NCBI RefSeq assembly: GCF_001426565.1
Contig: NZ_LMFA01000024.1
Span: 302,495-366,494 of the forward strand
Direction: 5' to 3'
Length of the DNA stretch: 64,000 nucleotides
From: Rhizobium sp. Root482
GTDB taxonomy: Bacteria > Pseudomonadota > Alphaproteobacteria > Rhizobiales > Rhizobiaceae
Below the pieces are notes generated by a model, which was not told the origin of the DNA, ran no database searches, and saw only the letters and a program-made list of their open reading frames with translations. The translations under genes and the position numbers were made by a program. Shown here piece after piece: positions 34,993 to 43,585 of the stretch (position 1 is its first letter; every line of letters starts with the position of its first letter).

Positions 34993-35849
34993 TGGCCGCT
35001 TCTCTCTCCCTGCCGTTCACCAGGGGCCTGCGCAGGCTTTTCGGCAACCGCGCCATCCTGTTCGGCGCGATCATCCTCGCCGTCGTGTTGCTTGCGGCGC
35101 TGCTTGCCCCCTGGATCGCCCCCTATGCACCGAACAAGCTGTCGATCGCCAACAAGCTGAAGCCGCCGTCGTTTGCGCATGTTTTCGGCACCGACGAATT
35201 CGGCCGCGACATCTTCTCACGCGCTATCTTCGCGGGGCGGATTTCGCTGCTGGTCAGCCTCGGCGTCGTTTGCATCTCGACGGTCATCGGCGTCCTCCTC
35301 GGCGTTACAGCCGGGTTCTTCCGTAGGCTCGACGCGCCGATCTCGCGACTGCTGGACGCCATGATGTCCTTCCCGGACATTCTGCTTGCCATCGCACTCG
35401 TTGCGGCTCTCGGCCCCTCGCTGTCTACCGTCATCCTAGCGCTCGGTATCACCTATGCGCCGCGCCTTGCCCGCATCGTGCGCGGCTCCACGCTGGTGCT
35501 GCGCGAACTGCCCTATATCGAAGCGGCCGTCGCCATGGGGCTGCCGACCTGGCAGATCCTCACGCGCCACATTCTCCTCAACCTCGCCTCGCCCATCCTC
35601 GTCCAGGCAAGCTTCGTCTTCGCCTCGGCGATGCTGGCCGAAGCGAGCCTTTCCTTCCTCGGCGTCGGCGTCTCCACGGATATGCCGACCTGGGGAACGA
35701 TGCTCGCGTCGGGTCGCGAATATATGAACAATGCGCCGTGGCTGATGGTGTTTCCGGGCCTCGCTATCGTCTTCTCGGTGCTGGCGTTGCAATTGCTGGG
35801 CGACGGGTTGCGCGATCTGGTCGATCCGCGCCTTGCGAAGGAAACGTGA
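34989..35849 (+). CDS. ABC transporter permease (DppC type)
   Basis: This 286-aa permease shows the DppC features FGTDEFGRDIFSRAIFAGRISLLVSL and EASLSFLGVGVSTDMPTWG with six spans. It overlaps the DppB-type gene by four bases and ends two bases before the ATPase start, so the operon is tightly coupled. Confidence 0.93.
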   Translation: MMAASLSLPFTRGLRRLFGNRAILFGAIILAVVLLAALLAPWIAPYAPNKLSIANKLKPPSFAHVFGTDEFGRDIFSRAIFAGRISLLVSLGVVCISTVIGVLLGVTAGFFRRLDAPISRLLDAMMSFPDILLAIALVAALGPSLSTVILALGITYAPRLARIVRGSTLVLRELPYIEAAVAMGLPTWQILTRHILLNLASPILVQASFVFASAMLAEASLSFLGVGVSTDMPTWGTMLASGREYMNNAPWLMVFPGLAIVFSVLALQLLGDGLRDLVDPRLAKET

Positions 35850-35851
35850 CC

Positions 35852-37669
35852 ATGATCGCAACGGATGCCGCAACCCGACCGGTGCTTTCGGTCGAGAAAC
35901 TGACGACCTCTTTCAAGATGGCTGAAGGATGGCGCGCCGTCATCCGCGATATCGATCTCACGGTGAATGCCGGCGAGACCGTGGCCATCGTCGGCGAATC
36001 AGGGTCGGGCAAGAGCGTGACGGCGCTGTCCGCCATGCGCCTTCTGCCACCCGGCCAGGCACGCTGCGAAGGGCGCATCCTGCTCGAGGGCCGCGATCTG
36101 CTTCAGGCGAGCGATGCCGAAATGCGCACGGTGCGGGGCGGCGTGATCGGCATGATCTTCCAGGAGCCGATGACGTCGCTCAATCCGGTCTTCACCATCG
36201 GCAACCAGGTGGCGGAGGCGCTGGTGCTGCACCGCGACCTCTCGTGGAAGGCGGCCGAGGCGGAAGCGCTGAGACTGATGGAGCGCGTGCGCATCCCCGC
36301 CGCGAAATCGCGCCTCAACGAATATCCGCACAAATTCTCCGGCGGCATGCGCCAGCGGGTGATGATCGCCATGGCGCTCGCCTGCCGCCCGAAGCTCCTG
36401 ATCGCCGACGAGCCGACGACCGCGCTCGACGTGACCGTCCAGGCGGAAATTCTCCATCTGCTGCGCGAATTGCAGCGCGAGGAGAATATGGGCGTGCTGT
36501 TCATCACCCATGATATGGGGGTGGTGGCGGAAGTGGCCGATCGCACCGTGGTCATGTTCCGTGGCGACGTGGTCGAGACCGGCCCGACGCCGGAGATTTT
36601 CGCAGCGCCGAAGGCGATCTACACGAAGTCGCTGCTCGCCTCGATTCCGCGGCTTGGAACGATGGGTGATACGGCAGCGCCGCGGCGATTTCCGGAGGTC
36701 GATCCGACAACCGGCGAGGCGGTCGAGGGCCGTGCAATGCAGCCTGTGCCGGCGGGTTCCGCGCCGATCCTGACGGTCGAAAATCTCTCCGTCCGCTTTG
36801 CCCTGCCGCAGGGGCAGATCCACGCGGTCGAGGACGTCTCCTTCGATCTCCGGCCGGGCGAGACGCTGTCGCTGGTCGGCGAGTCCGGCTGCGGCAAATC
36901 CACCACCGGCCGCGCCATCCTGCGTCTTGTCAATCCCAGCGCCGGCTCGGTGGTCATCGACGGGCAGGATGTTGCGAAGGCAGGCTCGCATGCCATGCGC
37001 GCCATGCGCCGTACCTCGCAGATGATCTTCCAGGATCCCTTCGCCTCGCTCAATCCGCGCATCACCATCGGCGCAGCCATCGCCGAACCGATGCTCGCCC
37101 ACGGGCTGGTGGGGCGCGGGCAGGCGAAGGACCGCGTGGCGCATCTCCTCGAACAGGTCGGCCTGTCGTCGGCAATCGCCGGGCGCTACCCGCATGAGTT
37201 TTCCGGTGGCCAGCGGCAGCGCATCTCGATTGCCCGGGCGCTGGCGCTCGAGCCGAAATTCATCGTCGCCGACGAGGCGGTGTCGGCGCTCGACGTCTCG
37301 GTGAAGGCGCAGGTTTCCAACCTTTTGCTCGATCTCCAGGAGAAACACCGGCTCGCCTATCTGTTCATTTCGCACGACATGGCGGTGGTCGAGCGCGTCA
37401 GCCACCGCGTCGCGGTGATGTTCCTGGGCGAAATCGTCGAGATCGGGCCGCGCGGGGCGATCTTCGACAATCCGCAGCATCCCTATACGCGCCGCCTCAT
37501 TTCGGCCGTGCCGGTCCCCGATCCCGCGCGTCTCGGGCAATCCAATCCGCCGCTCGGCGAGGAAATAAGAAGCCCGCTGCGGCCGCATGGCTATGTGCCT
37601 CCCAAACGCTCCTATCGCGAGATTTCACCGGGGCATTTCGTTCAGGAAGCGATAGGCACGCAAGCCTGA
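35852..37669 (+). CDS. Fused dipeptide-class ABC transporter ATPase (two nucleotide-binding domains)
   Basis: This 605-aa protein joins two ABC ATPase domains. The first has GESGSGKSV, FSGGMRQRV and DEPTTALDVT; the second has GESGCGKST, FSGGQRQRI and DEAVSALDVS. Both halves end with the oligopeptide-transporter C-terminal region (HPYTRRLISAVPVPDP in the second). The ATG at 35852 lies two bases after the permease stop; the frame is open further upstream but overlaps that gene. Last gene of the MlrC operon. Confidence 0.94.
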   Translation: MIATDAATRPVLSVEKLTTSFKMAEGWRAVIRDIDLTVNAGETVAIVGESGSGKSVTALSAMRLLPPGQARCEGRILLEGRDLLQASDAEMRTVRGGVIGMIFQEPMTSLNPVFTIGNQVAEALVLHRDLSWKAAEAEALRLMERVRIPAAKSRLNEYPHKFSGGMRQRVMIAMALACRPKLLIADEPTTALDVTVQAEILHLLRELQREENMGVLFITHDMGVVAEVADRTVVMFRGDVVETGPTPEIFAAPKAIYTKSLLASIPRLGTMGDTAAPRRFPEVDPTTGEAVEGRAMQPVPAGSAPILTVENLSVRFALPQGQIHAVEDVSFDLRPGETLSLVGESGCGKSTTGRAILRLVNPSAGSVVIDGQDVAKAGSHAMRAMRRTSQMIFQDPFASLNPRITIGAAIAEPMLAHGLVGRGQAKDRVAHLLEQVGLSSAIAGRYPHEFSGGQRQRISIARALALEPKFIVADEAVSALDVSVKAQVSNLLLDLQEKHRLAYLFISHDMAVVERVSHRVAVMFLGEIVEIGPRGAIFDNPQHPYTRRLISAVPVPDPARLGQSNPPLGEEIRSPLRPHGYVPPKRSYREISPGHFVQEAIGTQA

Positions 37670-37752
37670 GGCTCTGCTGCTGCAGGAACTCCGTTTCCGC
37701 CGCCAAGGCGAGAATGGCGGCTCAAGACACGAACACCATGGTGGCTTCGGCA

Positions 37753-37912
37753 TGCTTGACCATGCACCAGGCCGGCCGCTTGGCGCGTCAAGCAGCGCAT
37801 TGAAACGGTCGAGCTTGCTTCCGATCCGGGATTTCCATCTCTTGCCGTGACTGCCACGGCGTGATTATCAGGCAAGTCCACAGACTGACCGCTTGCTGCC
37901 CTGAAATCCCGG
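37753..37912 (+). ncRNA. Possible structured 5' leader upstream of the RidA gene
   Basis: The 254-base gap before the RidA gene holds several inverted repeats: TGCTTGAC/GTCAAGCA (37753-37760 and 37787-37794, with further pairing inside around GGCCGGCC), GCCGTG/CACGGC (37844-37849, 37855-37860), and a perfect 10-bp pair CCGGGATTTC/GAAATCCCGG (37826-37835, 37903-37912). The right arm of the last pair runs into the GGAG ribosome site of ridA. The first hairpin may instead be the terminator of the MlrC operon. No known riboswitch class was recognised. Confidence 0.35.
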
Positions 37913-37923
37913 AGACGAAGACA

Positions 37924-38316
37924 ATGAGACACGAAATCATCGAAATTCCTGTTATTTCCGAGGCAATTCGCAGGCTCGGCGCGCCGACCTCTGCTCTGAC
38001 GCGGGTGGATGGGCTTCTCTATACCTGCGGAATGCCGCCCCTCGACCTGACGACCGGCGAGATCGTCAAGGGCGACATCGTCATGCAGACCCGCGCCTGC
38101 ATGGAGGCGCTGTCCTTCACGCTTCGCCATGCCGGCTCGTCCTTCGATAACGTCTTCAAGTCACTTGTCTTTATCTCCGATAATGATTTCGCGTCCGGCA
38201 TGAATGCGGTCTACCGGGAATACTTCCCCGGTGGCTTTCCGGCGCGAAGCTGCGTGACGATCAAGCCATGGACGCATTTCGATATCGAGATCGAGTGCAT
38301 CGCGACCGTCGGATGA
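37924..38316 (+). CDS. RidA/YjgF-family protein
   Basis: This 130-aa protein has the RidA features GLLYTCGMPPLDLTTGEIV, LRHAGSSFDNVFKSLVFISD and FPARSCVTI. Arginine R108, which binds the imine carboxylate in active enamine/imine deaminases, is present. The ATG at 37924 has a GGAG ribosome site. It lies ahead of a DctPQM TRAP operon and an M20 hydrolase, suggesting it deals with reactive imines or carbamoyl compounds formed in that pathway. Confidence 0.9.
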   Translation: MRHEIIEIPVISEAIRRLGAPTSALTRVDGLLYTCGMPPLDLTTGEIVKGDIVMQTRACMEALSFTLRHAGSSFDNVFKSLVFISDNDFASGMNAVYREYFPGGFPARSCVTIKPWTHFDIEIECIATVG

Positions 38317-38451
38317 TGCGCTCGTTGCGCACAGGAAATCGCGGCCCTTCCCATAAGCGGACGCAATGTTTGCCATTGGGTCCGGCTATTTGCGTTGAGC
38401 GCCATCCTGATTGCCTAATATGCTCAGAATAACACAACAAACGAGGGTGAT

Positions 38452-39450
38452 ATGAAACTGGGCATTTCGAAAATTTCACGCGGCCTCGCCGCAACGATGA
38501 TCGCCGGCATCGTCGGCCTTTCCGCTCACTCGGCCGCTCTGGCCGAAACAACGATCCGCATCGGCCACGTCCTTGCCGACACGCACAGCTGGCATAAGGC
38601 GTCCACGGATTTCGCCAAGGATGTTGCGGAGAAGACGGAAGGCCGCGTCAAGATCGAGGTTTTCCCTTCCGGCCAGCTCGGCACCGAAAAGGACGTCATC
38701 GAAGGCATGCAGATCGGCACCATTCAGGGTGGCCTGGTCGGCAGCGGTTCCTTCCAGTTCGTCGAGCCGAAGTTCGGCATCATCGAGATGCCCTATGCCT
38801 GGACCAGCCGCGAACAGGCCTTCGCCGCACTCGACGGCAAGCTCGGCACCACGCTTGCTGATCTCCTGCGCCCGAAGGGCATCGAGGTTCTCGCCTGGTG
38901 GGAAAATGGCTTCCGCCACATCACCAACAATAAGCATCCGATCGTCAAGCCGGACGATCTCGCCGGAATCAAGATCCGAGTCACGCCGGACAAGGTGCGG
39001 CTTGCGACCTTCGAGCGTCTCGGCGCGCAGCCGGCGCCGCTGGCCTTCGGCGAACTCTACTCGGCCCTGCAGCAGGGCGTGTTCGACGCTCAGGAGAACC
39101 CGCTCTCGATCATCGATGCCTCGTCGTTCTACGAAGTGCAGAAATACGTCTCGATGACCGGCCATATCTGGGGTGCCGCGTGCCTGACGGTCTCCAGCAT
39201 GACCTGGGCGCAGGTTTCCCCCGAAGACCAGGCCATCGTCAAGGAAGCCGCCGTCAAGTGGGGCAACGCCCAGCGCCAGATGGTCGCCGATAACGAGGTC
39301 GCGCTGATCGAGAAGCTGAAGTCGAAGGGCATGGAGTTCAACGAGGTGGACAAGGCCGCCTTCGTCGAGGCTCTGAAGCCAGTCTGGGACAGTGAGAAGG
39401 GCGTCTTCGGCCCCGAACTGCTCGGTGTCATGGACAGCTATCGCAAGTGA
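38452..39450 (+). CDS. TRAP transporter DctP-family solute-binding protein
   Basis: This 332-aa protein has a Sec signal peptide (cleavage near ALAET, residue 31) and DctP hallmarks: TIRIGHVLADTHSWHKASTDFAKDVAEKT, IEVFPSGQLGTEKDVIEGMQIG, and the arginine-containing IRVTPDKVRLATFERLGAQPAPLAFGELYSALQQGVFDAQENPLSII. The family binds organic acids. A TTGAGC...TAATAT promoter-like pair lies about 35-60 bases upstream with 15-base spacing. A hairpin separates it from dctQ. Confidence 0.95.
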   Translation: MKLGISKISRGLAATMIAGIVGLSAHSAALAETTIRIGHVLADTHSWHKASTDFAKDVAEKTEGRVKIEVFPSGQLGTEKDVIEGMQIGTIQGGLVGSGSFQFVEPKFGIIEMPYAWTSREQAFAALDGKLGTTLADLLRPKGIEVLAWWENGFRHITNNKHPIVKPDDLAGIKIRVTPDKVRLATFERLGAQPAPLAFGELYSALQQGVFDAQENPLSIIDASSFYEVQKYVSMTGHIWGAACLTVSSMTWAQVSPEDQAIVKEAAVKWGNAQRQMVADNEVALIEKLKSKGMEFNEVDKAAFVEALKPVWDSEKGVFGPELLGVMDSYRK

Positions 39451-39455
39451 TGTCT

Positions 39456-39484
39456 CGTCCCGTCCGCCAAGCGCGGGCGGGACG
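39456..39484 (+). terminator. Hairpin between dctP and dctQ
   Basis: A 12-bp stem with one G-T pair (39456-39467 with 39473-39484) around a 5-base loop is followed by TTTTCGCCCGTTTT. It has the form of an intrinsic terminator that would favour binding-protein expression. Confidence 0.7.
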
Positions 39485-39538
39485 TTTTCGCCCGTTTTGG
39501 CGGGCAGGTCACATCTTTCAGATACCAGCGAGGCTCCG

Positions 39539-40015
39539 ATGCAAGACGCCCCGATATCGCGTTCGCGGATTTCCATTGCCATAGACAGCGTAGCTGGCGC
39601 CGTGGGCGGATTGTTCATCGCCGTCTTTACCGCCATCATCGTCTATGTCGTCTTCTGCCGTTATGTCCTGTCCTTCACGCCGCGCTGGTCGGAGGAAATT
39701 CCGCGCCTGCTGCTCGTCTGGGTAACATTCATCGGCGCCGTCTCCGCCTTTGTCCGCAACACGCATCTTTGCGCCGGCCTGACGGACCTCATGGTCGCGC
39801 CCGGGCGGTTTCGCAGATTCCTGGCCTTGCTTGCGCGCCTTGCGACCTACCTATTCCTGATCGTCGTCTTCTGGTCCGGTTGGAAGATAACCGTGCTGAC
39901 ATGGCCGCATGAGACGACCGTTCTGAGCTGGCCCTCCGGCCTTGCCTATCTTGCGCTGCCCGTCACCGCCGCTGCCGCCTTCGTTGCCCTTCTTGCCGCG
40001 GAGCTGCGCAAATGA
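39539..40015 (+). CDS. TRAP transporter small permease (DctQ)
   Basis: This 158-aa protein has four membrane spans and the DctQ features RYVLSFTPRWSEEIPRLLLVWVTFIGAVSAFVRNTHLCAGLTDLM. It pairs with DctM to form the membrane part of the TRAP carrier. The ATG at 39539 follows an AGCGAGGC site, and its stop overlaps the dctM start (ATGA at 40012). Confidence 0.93.
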   Translation: MQDAPISRSRISIAIDSVAGAVGGLFIAVFTAIIVYVVFCRYVLSFTPRWSEEIPRLLLVWVTFIGAVSAFVRNTHLCAGLTDLMVAPGRFRRFLALLARLATYLFLIVVFWSGWKITVLTWPHETTVLSWPSGLAYLALPVTAAAAFVALLAAELRK

Positions 40016-41292
40016 GCCTTGCCCTGATCGTCCTCTTTGCGGCATTCGTGGTCCTCCTCCTGATCGATACGCCGATCGTGATCGCGCTTGCCCTGTCGTC
40101 TGTCGCCTATCTGCTGGTCGGCGACGCCCTGCCGGTGATGGTCGTCGCCCAGCGCATGGTCGCCGGCATCGACAGCTTCACGCTGCTTGCCATCCCGCTT
40201 TTCCTGCTTGCCGGCCTGCTGATGGTTCACGGCGGGCTCGCGCCAAGGATCGTCAATCTCTGCGCGGCCGTTGTTGGCCAGCGCACCGGCGGCCTGGCGA
40301 TCGTGATGATCGCCGCCTGCATGATGTTCGGTTCGCTTTCCGGCTCCGGTGTGGCGGATGTGGTGGCGATCGGCTCCATGCTGCTGCCGGCCATGAAGGA
40401 GCGCGGCTACGATCCGGGCTTCTCCGCCGCCGGACTGGGCTGCGCGGGTTCGCTCGGTACGGTCATTCCGCCCTCCATCGTGCTCATCGTCTACGGCACG
40501 GCGACCGGCACGTCGATCGGACAGCTGTTCATCCATTCCATCGGCCCCGGCATCCTGCTCGGCCTCGGGCTGATGATCGTCGCCTGGTGGATTTCCCGCA
40601 AGAAGGGCTGGAAGGGCGGCGAGCCCTTCAGCTGGGGCCGCCTCGGCACGGCCCTGCGCGAATCCGTGCTTGCGCTGCTCGCTCCCGTCATCATCGTCGG
40701 CGGCATCCGCTTCGGCATCTTCACGCCGACGGAAGCCGCGGGCATCGGCGTTGCCTATGCGTTGCTGGTCGGTCTCTTCATCTATCGCAAGCTGACATTC
40801 TCCAAGATCTTCAGCCTCCTGCGTGACACGACGGAAATGACCGGCTCCATCCTCATCGTCATCGCGGCCGCCTCCGTGTTCGGCTGGATCCTGACGGTCG
40901 AGCAGGTTCCGCAACTCGTGGTCAATGCCATCACCGGCGCGACCGAGAGCGCCACGATCGCGCTCATGCTGATGATGGTCGCCGTCCTGGTGCTCGGCAC
41001 CTTCATGGAATCGATCGCCATCATTCTCATCCTGGCGCCGGTCTTCCTGCCCGTCCTCAGGGTCTATGAGATCGATCCGGTCTATTTCGGCGTGCTTCTC
41101 ACCATCAACCTGGCGATCGGCGCCAATACGCCGCCGCTCGGCATCGACCTGATGGCGGCGTGCCGGACCGGCGGCATACCGATGTCGGCGTCCTTCCGCT
41201 ACCTGCTGCCGTTCATCGGCGTCATGACGCTCGTCATGTTCCTGCTCGTTCTCTTCCCCGGGCTGATGACGCTGATGTCGTTCGGCATGTGA
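40012..41292 (+). CDS. TRAP transporter large permease (DctM)
   Basis: This 426-aa protein has about twelve spans and DctM features: TPIVIALALSSVAYLLVG, FTLLAIPLFLLAGLLMVHGGLAPRIVNL, FGSLSGSGVADVVAIGSMLLPAMKERGYDPGFSAA, and GANTPPLGIDLM near the end. It overlaps dctQ by four bases and is followed 36 bases later by the M20 hydrolase. Confidence 0.95.
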   Translation: MSLALIVLFAAFVVLLLIDTPIVIALALSSVAYLLVGDALPVMVVAQRMVAGIDSFTLLAIPLFLLAGLLMVHGGLAPRIVNLCAAVVGQRTGGLAIVMIAACMMFGSLSGSGVADVVAIGSMLLPAMKERGYDPGFSAAGLGCAGSLGTVIPPSIVLIVYGTATGTSIGQLFIHSIGPGILLGLGLMIVAWWISRKKGWKGGEPFSWGRLGTALRESVLALLAPVIIVGGIRFGIFTPTEAAGIGVAYALLVGLFIYRKLTFSKIFSLLRDTTEMTGSILIVIAAASVFGWILTVEQVPQLVVNAITGATESATIALMLMMVAVLVLGTFMESIAIILILAPVFLPVLRVYEIDPVYFGVLLTINLAIGANTPPLGIDLMAACRTGGIPMSASFRYLLPFIGVMTLVMFLLVLFPGLMTLMSFGM

Positions 41293-41328
41293 GACGCATC
41301 GTCCGCAATCGCATTTGAAAGGTGAACC

Positions 41329-42573
41329 ATGTCGTTCGCACAGACTATCCGCGTCAACATCGATCGCTTCTGGTCGACGATCGAGAGTTCCGCCGAGATC
41401 GGCAAGGGGCGCCCCGGTGGCCTCGCCCGTCTCACGCTGACCGATGACGACCGCCGGATGCGCGACATGTTCGTCAGCTGGTGCCGGGATGCCGGCCTCA
41501 GCGTCGAGATCGACGAACTCGGCAATATTTTCGGCCGGCGCGAAGGCCTCGATCCCTCGCTCCCGCCCATCCTGATCGGCAGCCATCTCGATACGCAGAT
41601 CAACGGCGGCCGTTTCGACGGCATTGCCGGCGTGCTTGCCGGGCTCGAAGTGGTTCGCACCCTGAACGACGCCGGCCATGTCACCCGCCGGCCGATCGTC
41701 GTCGTCGACTGGACGAACGAGGAGGGCGCGCGCTTCTCGCCGCCGATGGTCGCGTCCGGCTGTTTTGTCGGGGCCTATGACGTGGATTGGGTGAAGGATC
41801 TCATCGCCGACGACGGTGCGCGTTTCGGCGACGAGCTTGCGCGCATCGGCTACGATGGCAACAAGCCCTGCCGCGCCGGCGAAATCGACGCCTACTACGA
41901 ACTCCATATCGAGCAAGGCCCGATCCTCGATCTCGAAAAGCGCGATGTCGGCGTGGTGACGGGCGGCTATCCGAGCTATGGCATGCGGGTGCGCTTCACC
42001 GGCAAGACGGCCCATACCGGCCCGACGCCGATGGACCTTCGCCGCAACGCGCTTGTTGCCGGCGCGCGCTGGCTGACGGCCGTCGACGATATCGGCTGGG
42101 ATTTCGCCATCGGGGACGGCAAGGCGACAGGGGCACGGCTGGCCGCCTGGCCGAACAAGCCCGGCATTCTTTCCGACACCGCCCAGGCGATCTGCGACGT
42201 TCGTCATCCCGATCCCGCGACTGCCCGGGTCATGGGCGAAAAGATGCGCCGCGCCGTATTCGAAAGTGCCGCCCGCGCCGGCTGCGATGCGGTCATCGAG
42301 GACGAGTGGTTCTGGGGCGGCGACATTTTCGATCAGACGATGGTGGACGGTATTCGCGCGGAAGCGGTGCGGATGGACTACGACTGGCGTGATATCCAGT
42401 CCCAAGCCGGGCACGATGCCTATTTCCTCGCCCGGCATTGCCCGACCGCGATGATCTTCACGCCCTGCAAGGGCGGCATCACCCACAACAACGAGGAAGA
42501 TTGCGACCCTGACGATCTCGCACCCAGCCTCAACGTCCTCTTGCACGCCGTCGTGGCACGTGCCGACCGTTGA
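41329..42573 (+). CDS. M20-family Zn-dependent hydrolase, N-carbamoyl-amino-acid hydrolase/allantoate amidohydrolase-like
   Basis: This 414-aa metallohydrolase has the M20 amidohydrolase-branch motifs: IGSHLDTQINGGRFDGIAGVLAGLEV (metal-site His and Asp), WTNEEGARFSP, ELHIEQGPILDLEKRDVGVVTG, and QAGHDAYFLARHCPTAMIFTPCKGGITHNNEED. Relatives hydrolyse N-carbamoyl-amino acids, ureidoglycolate or allantoate. It closes the RidA-TRAP operon and likely acts on the imported compound. It converges on the LysR gene across a short hairpin. Confidence 0.9.
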   Translation: MSFAQTIRVNIDRFWSTIESSAEIGKGRPGGLARLTLTDDDRRMRDMFVSWCRDAGLSVEIDELGNIFGRREGLDPSLPPILIGSHLDTQINGGRFDGIAGVLAGLEVVRTLNDAGHVTRRPIVVVDWTNEEGARFSPPMVASGCFVGAYDVDWVKDLIADDGARFGDELARIGYDGNKPCRAGEIDAYYELHIEQGPILDLEKRDVGVVTGGYPSYGMRVRFTGKTAHTGPTPMDLRRNALVAGARWLTAVDDIGWDFAIGDGKATGARLAAWPNKPGILSDTAQAICDVRHPDPATARVMGEKMRRAVFESAARAGCDAVIEDEWFWGGDIFDQTMVDGIRAEAVRMDYDWRDIQSQAGHDAYFLARHCPTAMIFTPCKGGITHNNEEDCDPDDLAPSLNVLLHAVVARADR

Positions 42574-42579
42574 TGGAGC

Positions 42580-42602
42580 GAGGGTGCCCGACAGGCACTC
42601 TC
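42580..42602. terminator. Hairpin between the convergent M20 hydrolase and LysR genes
   Basis: A 9-bp stem with one G-T pair (GAGGGTGCC at 42580-42588 with 42594-42602) around a 5-base loop overlaps the LysR stop codon. It could serve both convergent genes. Confidence 0.55.
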
Positions 42603-43521
42603 AATGCATGTCGGGATAGAGGGCGCGCAGTTCCTGTACCAGGTCGATGAAATGTCGCTCGGCGCGGGAATAGGGATATTCCGGATGTGTCACCAGGAAG
42701 ACATCGGCGCCGAGCGGATAGCCCTTGATCTCCAGCGGCCAGAGAAGACCGTTCGCCACCTCGTCATGCACCGCCGTGAGCGGCAGGATGCCGATGCCGA
42801 GCCCGGCCACGATCATCCGGCGCACTTCCTCGAGATTGGGGCTCTGCCCGCTGATCCGTTCGCCAAGCCCCAGGCTCTGGCTGAGCACAGACATGGGTTC
42901 CAGACCCATTGCCCCGGTGGCGCAGGTGAAGGACACGAAGGATTCCTGGCGCAGCTCCCGCTTCTCCACCTCTTTCCGGCCGAAGAACGGGTGTTCGGCG
43001 CCGCAATAGACGCTGAATTCCTCGCGAAACAGCAGTTCGCAATTCAGGCTGAACACGGGGCGTGACAGGAGGCAAAGGCCGATGCCGCATTTTTCCGTCT
43101 GAATCCGCTTGATCGTATCCTGGCTGTTCTGGACTTCCATCACCCAGGTGACGGACGGATAGCGCTGATGGTAGAGCCGGAGCGTCTCGTTGACGAGCAG
43201 GGATTCCAGGTTCGAGATGATCTGGATGCGCACCTCGCCGAACTCTTCGACCGTCCGCTCCTGCGTGAGGTGGCCGATGCGCTCCACGGCGTGGAAAATC
43301 TCGCTGCATTCCTCGTAGACCTTCTGCCCACGGGCCGTCAGCTCGAATTTCCGGCTGCCGCGCAGCACGAGCTGGCAGGCCAGCTGTTCTTCCAGCCGTT
43401 GCAGCGCCTGGCTGACCGATGGCTGGCTCATGTTCAGCCGCGCCGCCGCTCGCGTGAGGCTGCGCTCTTCGGCAATCATGAAAAAGGAACGAAGAAGATT
43501 GAGATTAAGGTCTGACAACAT
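42601..43521 (-). CDS. LysR-family transcriptional regulator
   Basis: This 306-aa regulator has the LysR helix-turn-helix FFMIAEERSLTRAAARLNMSQPSVSQALQRLEEQLACQLVLRG (about 13-55) and a periplasmic-binding-protein-like effector domain (about 95-300). It converges on the RidA-TRAP-M20 operon rather than being divergent from it, so its target is uncertain. nadE lies 64 bases upstream on the same strand. Confidence 0.93.
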   Translation of the reverse strand: MLSDLNLNLLRSFFMIAEERSLTRAAARLNMSQPSVSQALQRLEEQLACQLVLRGSRKFELTARGQKVYEECSEIFHAVERIGHLTQERTVEEFGEVRIQIISNLESLLVNETLRLYHQRYPSVTWVMEVQNSQDTIKRIQTEKCGIGLCLLSRPVFSLNCELLFREEFSVYCGAEHPFFGRKEVEKRELRQESFVSFTCATGAMGLEPMSVLSQSLGLGERISGQSPNLEEVRRMIVAGLGIGILPLTAVHDEVANGLLWPLEIKGYPLGADVFLVTHPEYPYSRAERHFIDLVQELRALYPDMH

Positions 43522-43585
43522 TGAGTAAGTTTAACCGCGAAATCCCGGCTCTACAATTGTTCGGTCGCGACAGGACAGCGATCGG

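Noticed and set aside
35999..37588. Long frame opposite the fused ABC ATPase
   Set aside because: Shadow of the ATPase; similar shadows lie opposite the other ATPase at 15262-16251.
39946..42546. 866-codon frame opposite dctM and the M20 hydrolase
   Set aside because: Antisense shadow across two well-supported genes, with low-complexity charged runs and no domain.
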